Shown in pieces: positions 57,405 to 64,000 of a stretch of 64,000 nt of DNA. The position numbers and the translations under genes were made by a program. The notes below the pieces were generated by a model. The model was not told the origin of the DNA. It ran no database searches and saw nothing but the letters and a program-made list of their open reading frames with translations. The stretch is from contig NW_025944650.1 in the NCBI RefSeq assembly GCF_000764305.2, positions 1-64,000 of the forward strand, in the 5' to 3' direction. Each line of letters opens with the position of its first letter. The stretch's first letter is position 1. The DNA comes from Hyalella azteca. Lineage: Eukaryota > Arthropoda > Malacostraca > Amphipoda > Hyalellidae.

Positions 57405-57640
57405 ACTCTCAAGGCCAGGGTTATATCTTTCCTAGTATTCCAGCTATTGAGGAGCGACCAGTGGACTCGAAGTTAACTAGTTTCGAGATACATGAAGAGG
57501 AGGTTCTCAAGCGCCTGGTCTCCCTGAATACAGTCTAGTCAAGAAAAGTACAAGAATCGGCGACAGGCCTATCCAGGCCTATTCTTTAATGCCGAAGATA
57601 CTATACTATACTACTATACTATATATAGGCTAACAACAGA
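57405..57640 (+). mobile_element. LINE remnant: pre-RT segment fused to 3' tail
   Basis: Encodes FPSIPAIEERPVDSKLTSFE then EEEVLKRLVSLNT, the linker just before the reverse-transcriptase domain, and stops. The copy then jumps to the LINE 3' UTR tail (AAGAATCGGCGACAGGCC) and ends in an ATACT repeat. The whole RT domain is deleted. The shared tail ties it to the 3.6-kb LINE end and the 53.4-kb SINE. Confidence 0.75.
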
Positions 57641-58042
57641 AGAAGCAACTGCTTCATTATAATAACTAGTGTTCTTTGACGGTGGTGAATTACAATTTGC
57701 TTCTCTCTCAAAGACAAGAGTCAGCTGAAAGTGAAATTTAGCTAGAAATTATTGAGATAAAGAGAGAGGCGGTATTCTTGCCGTCTGTTATGAGAATTGT
57801 CACCAGGCGCGATTCAAATGTAGACATGGGTCATTGAAGCTTGTTTATTCTTAAACCTATTGTGAAGTAATTTCATTTATATAACCGAATCCAGATTTTT
57901 ATTTAACATCAGTACACGAAATACGTATTAGAGACAGCGCTGACTAATAGAATTTATTACAAATTTAACCAGCATTGTTCTAAGTCACACATTCATCGTT
58001 GAAAATAATCGCGCCGTTCGACAGTCAAGTGATATTGAGACA

Positions 58043-58400
58043 TTTCAGGGATTTTTTCTTCGGATCTTGAGCCATCTCAAGGATTTGTTCCTCGGATCTT
58101 AATACATCTCAAGGATTTGTTCCTCGGATCTTGAGACATCTCAGGGATTTGTTCCTCGGATCTTGAGACATCTCAGGGATTTTTTCTTCTGATCTTGAGC
58201 CATCTCAAGGATTTGTTCCTCGGATCTTAATACATCTCAAGGACTTATTCCCGGATCTTGATACATCTCAAGGATTTTTCCTTCAGAGCTGGAGACATCT
58301 CAAAAATTTTTTTCGCAGGGCTTGAGACATCACAGAGATTTTTACTCAGAGCTTGATGTATCTCAGTGATTTTTCCTAAGAGCTTGAGACATCTCAGGTA
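58043..58400 (+). repeat. 32-bp minisatellite
   Basis: About eleven units of CTCAGGGATTTGTTCCTCGG plus ATCTTGAGACAT. Central units are most alike and the right-hand ones decay. Confidence 0.85.
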
Positions 58401-58975
58401 TTTTCCCGACAAGTGATGCTGAGATTGTCTGCTAATTGATTGTAATGTAGTAGGTATATATTTAAATCACAATATGATTGGTGCATTTGAAAATAAGAAA
58501 TTAATTTCGGATTCAATAATAATTTCTTAGTGTGTTAAAATACGAATAACATTTTTTTTATCTTCGTCTATGAATAATCAGTTCAAAATTTAAAATTTTA
58601 AAGCAGTTTTTAACTCGTTTGCTCTCTCCCAGAGTATTCTTATTTATTCATTTCTCTTAATTTAATGTATAATGTTTTCCTTTATCTATTGGGATAACCA
58701 CATCATGGTTATCCCATCTAACCATGAACAACATAACCTCATAACCTGGAGAGATCTGCATTTATAAATCAGATGAAAACGAATAAAATTAATAGAAGTA
58801 TAAATCTTATTCTGTCATATACTTATAAAATGTTAAAAATATTATTCACATATACGCTTCGTTGCCTGGATCGTGGAAATTAGTTTGACAATAAACTTTC
58901 CAAATAGCATATTGTTGAACTTATTCAAATCCCTTTTTTTTTTAATTACCTTACTAAAGTGAGTTCGTTTTGTAA

Positions 58976-59008
58976 ATGTATGTAGCATGTAATACATGCT
59001 ACATACAT
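58976..59008. repeat. Perfect 16-bp palindrome
   Basis: ATGTATGTAGCATGTA, one A, then its exact complement. Further ATGTAGCATGTAAGTAATAA copies follow to 59095. Confidence 0.85.
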
Positions 59009-59280
59009 ACATGCTTCGTTTTATAAATGTATGTAGCACTAGCATGTAAATGTAAGTAGCATGTAAGTAATAAATGTAGCATGTAAGTAATAAACGAAAT
59101 CGTTTTAAAGTTTAATTTGGATAAGATCTTGTGCATCTGCTGAAATTTTAGTCGTGGGAACAATCTTTTATGTCATGCATATCACCAATGCGCGTTATTA
59201 CTGCAGCATCAGAAGGAATCAAATCAAATTAGCTAAAGACTCCACTGCATGCTGGAGTCGCTGAAATAGTGACTAATCAT

Positions 59281-59889
59281 CAGAGCTGGGCAGCGCTACT
59301 TGGAAATGTAGCGGCGCTACCGCTACCGCTACATGCTCTAAATGTAGCGGGCGCTACCGCTACCGCTACACCCACTAGATTGTAACGGGCGCTACCGCTA
59401 CCGCTACAGTAAAATGTAGCGCGCTACATTAGCCGCTACAATGGCCAAAATTATTGGAAATCTCTATATATTTATTGTTCTGCTATTGGGATTTACTCAT
59501 AATAAAACATTTACTCATCACTCATAAAAAAACATTTTTAAAACATATCAATGCAACTTCATTGCAATTAACCTAACCGAACTAGTATGGGTTACCCCAG
59601 GGTTAGATACAGTACATAGAAGTTACAGTTATTTTTCTGTTTAACCTTCCCTACATGGATGTGAACTTTAATTACCAATCCAAGAAATTATCCACATATA
59701 CATATAAAAATCGGTCTTTTTTTGTATATATATGTGGATTATTTTTGAGATTGGTAGATTGAAGTAGACATCCATGTAGGGAAGGTGAAACATAAAAATA
59801 ACTGTGTAAAAATAACTGTAAGCAAACTGAAAGAATGTAGCGGCCGCTAGTAGCGGCCGCTACATGTAGCGCGCTACTGCCCACCTCTG
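59281..59889. mobile_element. hAT-type element with perfect 8-bp target duplication
   Basis: Starts CAGAGCTGGGCAGCGCTAC and ends with the complement of CAGAGGTGGGCAGTAGCGCG. The flanking octamers CTAATCAT at 59273-59280 and 59890-59897 are identical. Subterminal regions are packed with GCTACCGCTACCGCTAC / GTAGCG motifs. The middle holds a hairpin with ~30-40-base arms (CCTTCCCTACATGGATGT at ~59645 facing its complement at ~59775). 609 bases, no transposase. Confidence 0.92.
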
Positions 59890-60773
59890 CTAATCATCGA
59901 TCACTCCGATGATTCGATATTTAGAGGAATAACAAAATTTTCTGATAAATAAAAATTTTAAAAAATGAGGTCGAAATAAATGCGCGTGCAAAGTTCATCG
60001 AGCTGCGTTAATAACTTTGCCAGATATTTGGTTCAAGCGGAAGATAAATCGGATCGAATTTTAATTATTTATTCAAGTGAATTTTGCCGCGTTGACTAAA
60101 TAAACTAAGGCTTTGTTGAACATTTGTATTTTTAAAGAGTTTAATTCGAAACCTGCATGTTTTAATAAACTTTTACATGAACTTTTCTCGAGAACCTTCT
60201 AATGACTGGTGTACAAACGAAATTTCGTGGATCTCGGAACTTGATGCATAATTACAGCGACCTGTCTAACGACCAGAAAATCGGCCAAAAAAGTGAGCGG
60301 GAGAGCCAGAGTATAACTCTAATCATTATCGATAGATGGATTTTATCAATCTGTGAAATATTTTCCGGGGTCCGAATAGGAACGGATCATAGCCGCAATT
60401 TTGTCGATCGGGAAATTTCCCTAATCGTTATCTCCCTACTTTACTGCTAAATGAATTAGAAAGAGCCAATAGCTATTTAATCATTATCAGAAATATAATT
60501 TTGACTTGACTTATAAATAAATATTTTTTGCTTACATTACTGCGTTAAACTCTACAAGACACTTAATTATAAGGTAATGCAACACGAAAATTGTATGTCC
60601 TTTCCTAATAAATCATTCTCAAATTATGAAAAAAGCATTGCGTGTTACTTGTAAATTTCAAGGAGAAATTGCGTCACGATTGATTTTTATTTATCATGCA
60701 CATGAGATCAAACTGTTTTGCTTCTACATTGCCTTGACCGTCAGGTTATATCTTCCAGCTCGAGCTTCTGAAC

Positions 60774-60868
60774 ATGGCGGACATAAGCATCCACGAAGAA
60801 ATAATTCTTAGCGGAGGCGAGGACAGTGACGTTATAATGGAAGAAGAGATACTAAACAACAGTCCAAA
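60774..60868 (+). CDS. First coding exon of an unrecognised gene
   Basis: ATG in a good context (GAACATGGCGG) opens 31 codons plus two bases, ending at a strong donor (CCAAA|GTAAGT). The peptide starts MADISIHEEIILSGGEDSDV and is acidic, like the N-termini of many nuclear regulators. The gene would continue beyond an intron of more than 3 kb, since no in-phase exon was confirmed before 64000. No family could be assigned. Confidence 0.65.
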
Positions 60869-63560
60869 GTAAGTTGCTATATTGTGCTGCTATAAAATTT
60901 CGCTACTCCATTAATTCCTCCAAGCTCATCTTGTCGATCTATTTTGCAACCCGTCATCTGCTCTTGTTCTTTACGTTGGAAGAACTGTGCCTAGATAGCA
61001 ATAGTACCTTCTAGAAGTCCATACTCACAGATTGTTTCTAGTAGACCAAGGTGAAGGTGCTTTGTTGTGCACGTTCATTTTTAATTGACTTTCGGAATGA
61101 AAAGGTGAGGAGTGACTACCCCTACATAACATAGTTCTAATCTCTTCAACTTGAATTGGTTTAGCTACTTTACAACGTAGCTAATAGCCTACCTGGGCCC
61201 TACCTGCCTACCATATACCTAGCTAGGCTAATATGGTACTAAGCTACTTACTATATTATATGATAGTACTTTAAAATATTTGGTATATATATGATAGTAC
61301 TTAAAAACATGAATGCACTTAATTCAGTTTTGTTTTGAAATCATCAGTTTGAATGTTTAATAGCTAGCCTATGTTCAATGAATTAATTTTAATTTGTAAA
61401 CTTTGTTAATTTAATACTTTAAATGTGTATTATGTGTAAACAGTGTCATATTATGTACTTATAATGGCAAACCCAAGACATTATTCAACTTGCCTATTAT
61501 TTGAATATTTGGGATCTAGCTACAAGCTACATACTAGGAATTTTACTTCCAAGTTCCAGATTAGGTTCAATATTTTGTGTATGTGGAATATGAAATATCA
61601 ATATCAACTCGAATTTTCAAAAATAATTGTTAAAAGCATTTTTCTTGGATGTTATAAAAGATTGCAGAGAAAAATGTGCCATTTTCAACCACTTTTAACA
61701 AAATTGGATGATTAGGAAGGGGTGAAATTTCCCATGTACATAGGCTGAGAAAAAATGACATGAAATATGGTAAATTTTGCCCATTTCAATGGTCAGAGGC
61801 CCATGCCCCATGGTATGATGGCCATGAGTCCATGACCTAATTTCCTCTATCCAAATTAGGGAAAATGAAGCATTTTTAAACACAATTTGTAAATCACAAG
61901 TAAAACAATTTTTATTATCCAGAACTCTTGTAAAATTTTGCCTGATATTCCACATTGTATTCATTGATATATTTTACCATATTTTCAGTTTGGCTGGCAA
62001 AAATCTAATCTGGAATATTGGTTAGAATTTTTTTGAAAGTTATGTGTAAAAACTTATTTTACTGGCAAAAATTATTTGAAACAAAAAATACAGGATTTTC
62101 CAAAATCACTGCCAAAAATGTACAGTTCTTTTTATTTTTTATTAAAGATTTTTTGAAAGTCATTAAAATGTCTAAAATTGACAGCATGGGAGCATGCATG
62201 TTTTTTTTTTTTTTTTTTGTCTCATCAATTGGCAACTTCATGATGTGACATAAGGGTATTCATGATACTTTCTGGTCTATTTAAAAAGGTCAAAATAATG
62301 TCCTTTGCCCTTATGGATAATCCTTTCTCTGTTATTCTGCTGTTGAAAAATTTTTTATTAAGTCACTTTGAATCCTAATTTCATGATGAAACTAAAACTG
62401 GTCAGCCATATCCCATACAAAGATAGTGGATATCCTTGAATAAAACTCTTGTTATTTTCCATGAACTTAAAATTTTGCAACTGAAATTCTACATACAAAT
62501 TTTTTATACATCCTAAATATTATAGTTTGCCCCCTTGTCTTCTGACATCACCAGAGTAGGTCATGTAGACACATCTAAGTCAAGATAGAAAAAAATATTC
62601 ATCTAAGTCACAAGTACCTATATATTTTAAGCATTACATCCATTTTACAAGCCTTGGAAAGTCATATTATTTATTAACTGCAAACTTATTTTCCTATCTG
62701 TAGTCTGTACATCTTTATTTTAGCAAATCATGATTCTACCCTAGAAATTGCTAAAAAAAATGTTCACTTCTAGGCTTTGTCATCTGCTATGCCATGCTGA
62801 TCTGTCAGATCTTATGCTTAATCACACCAATTTTAATCTAACCTAATGTTTAATGTTATGATGGTTATTAATTTTTAAAATAAAAATTTTAAAACCTAAT
62901 AAATTCCTCATGATTCATGGATAACTCTAACTCCTGCACAGTTAACATGAGTGTAATGATGGCAGAGTTATTTATTCTGGCACTGTTTATTTCATTATGT
63001 GTGATATCTTGGACCATATGAATGAAATATGTTGATGTAAAATGCATGGAGGCCACTGCTCCAGCTTCAAGGTATGCTTGTAATTTGTAGTAATGCCAGT
63101 CCTGGATATGCAGTAACAGGCAAGATCCTGTTATGGTTAACAGTTTTAACAACTGTTCAGTGTCTGCACGCTGTTGCACGTGCTGTAGACATGTGCAGAG
63201 CAATTTCAACATCTACTTCATGTCGTTTCTGCATGATATCACACAATGTTGCATGACAGACTTGCATTTTCTTTACAACTTGACTCTGCTGGCTATCACT
63301 ACTTCATAATGCCTACAAAAAGACTTGCTTGGTTTAAATATATTCTTGAAGTTTCTTCAGACCGAAGCATATTCTGTGCATGCTAGCCTCAAACTTATGA
63401 TTGATACATAAACAGGGTAAAAAGTCTCTAACTCACAACCTTATGTTTTGTTTTATTTGTGTTAATTTTTTCTATCTTATTTTTTTACTGTAGGGCTCAT
63501 TGTATTTTTGTTTCATTAGATCTATGAAATAACAATATGCAAGTTTGATGATCAGAGCAA
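60869..63560 (+). other. Intron or intergenic stretch
   Basis: AT-rich. A block at 61520-62120 reads partly inverted on itself (GGTAAATTTTGCC and ACTCTTGTAAAATTTTGCC). No exon is supported; an exon-like end CTTCAAG|GTATGC at 63071 lacks a matching upstream splice site. Confidence 0.35.
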
Positions 63561-63600
63561 GCTTTTTATTAACAATCTTCTTATTTGTTTTTTATTTTTA

Positions 63601-63937
63601 ATGAATTGAACAAAATTTCTTGCTGGTGCTGGGAGATAAAAAAGCAGGTAATTACTCTGAAAATAATTTCAGCGTCCGGTGAATCATGTAGTTGCAAATT
63701 GATAGCTGAAGACTCATTCTTGATAATGAGGGCCCCAGCTATCATCAGTCTCGATGGGTCAGGGCACTGCATAACTATGCTGGTGCAGGCCTCCAATGTC
63801 GCTCGGGTGATGGTCTCATTGTGAGCCTCCCGCATGTGGTTCTTGGGTCCTCCAGTTTGTAGATGGCATGCAAGTCGGCGGCTTATAGGGACGAACCACG
63901 TGCCACATTTCAAATTTTGCTTTGAAATTGTATCCAA
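63601..63937 (-). pseudogene. Penelope-like retroelement C-terminal fragment
   Basis: The - strand frame reads VPISRRLACHLQTGGPKNHM, then HNETITRATLE and ALIIKNESSAINLQ. This matches the carboxy end of GIY-YIG-type domains in Penelope-like or related retroelements (pattern RR-L-HL-GG-K-H, then EALLIK-x-NP-IN-Q). The expected catalytic Glu before ALLIK is Gly here, so it is dead or diverged. The family is recognised by pattern only. Confidence 0.45.
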
Positions 63938-64000
63938 AATACCCTTGATTTGTACTACCTACAGTCATTTCCAAAAGTTCAATTTCAAATGTTATAAAAC

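Noticed and set aside
1..64000. Virus-derived or bacterial-type system
   Set aside because: No capsid, integrase, polymerase or operon-like gene clusters were seen; all reverse-transcriptase remains are non-LTR or Penelope-like.

Overview
The window is nuclear DNA from an invertebrate animal. It has intron-containing genes with GT-AG and a few GC-AG introns, GC-rich exons in AT-rich surroundings, and dense non-LTR retroelement, hAT and MITE debris. A short CCTAA run and a single-exon zinc-finger relic would fit an arthropod, perhaps a crustacean, but the lineage is not proven by anything visible here.

Two housekeeping genes can be read almost completely and converge tail to tail. NOC3L (nucleolar complex protein 3, 60S ribosome biogenesis) lies on the + strand at 30630-39536. 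Fifteen exons join without a phase break to 921 residues; only the start exon is missing. GLE1 (mRNA export factor) lies on the - strand at 47270-40795. Seven exons give 674 residues; again the start exon was not found. Their stop codons are about 1.26 kb apart. A third gene begins at 60774 with a 32-codon acidic first exon and runs out of the window; its family is not recognised.

The rest is repeats. 1-10 kb: fold-back debris, a decayed LINE at 3.55-4.6 kb interrupted by a second LINE end, another LINE scrap at 7.3 kb, and a broken C2H2 zinc-finger exon at 10.24 kb. 11-28 kb: a mosaic containing a 2.4-kb segment at 14.9-17.2 kb that returns inverted at 23.0-27.2 kb with nested insertions, a hAT MITE with perfect 8-bp target duplication, a higher-order minisatellite and several TIR elements. 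28.7-30.1 kb: a 1.37-kb TIR element just upstream of NOC3L. 49.2-55.9 kb: stacked mobile elements. Among them is a 3.8-kb composite fold-back structure built from a 69-bp satellite, two copies of a CACTGAG-ended transposon carrying tRNA-Leu-like sequences, and a dimeric tRNA-derived SINE at the turn. 57-64 kb: LINE remnant, 32-bp minisatellite, a hAT element with perfect target duplication, the new gene start and a Penelope-like endonuclease scrap.

The most interesting observations are the composite fold-back element, the SINE sharing its 3' tail with local LINEs, the tendency of NOC3L and GLE1 5' splice sites to sit at the edge of tandem repeats, and an in-phase alternative terminal exon of NOC3L. 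No complete autonomous mobile element and no non-eukaryotic system was found.
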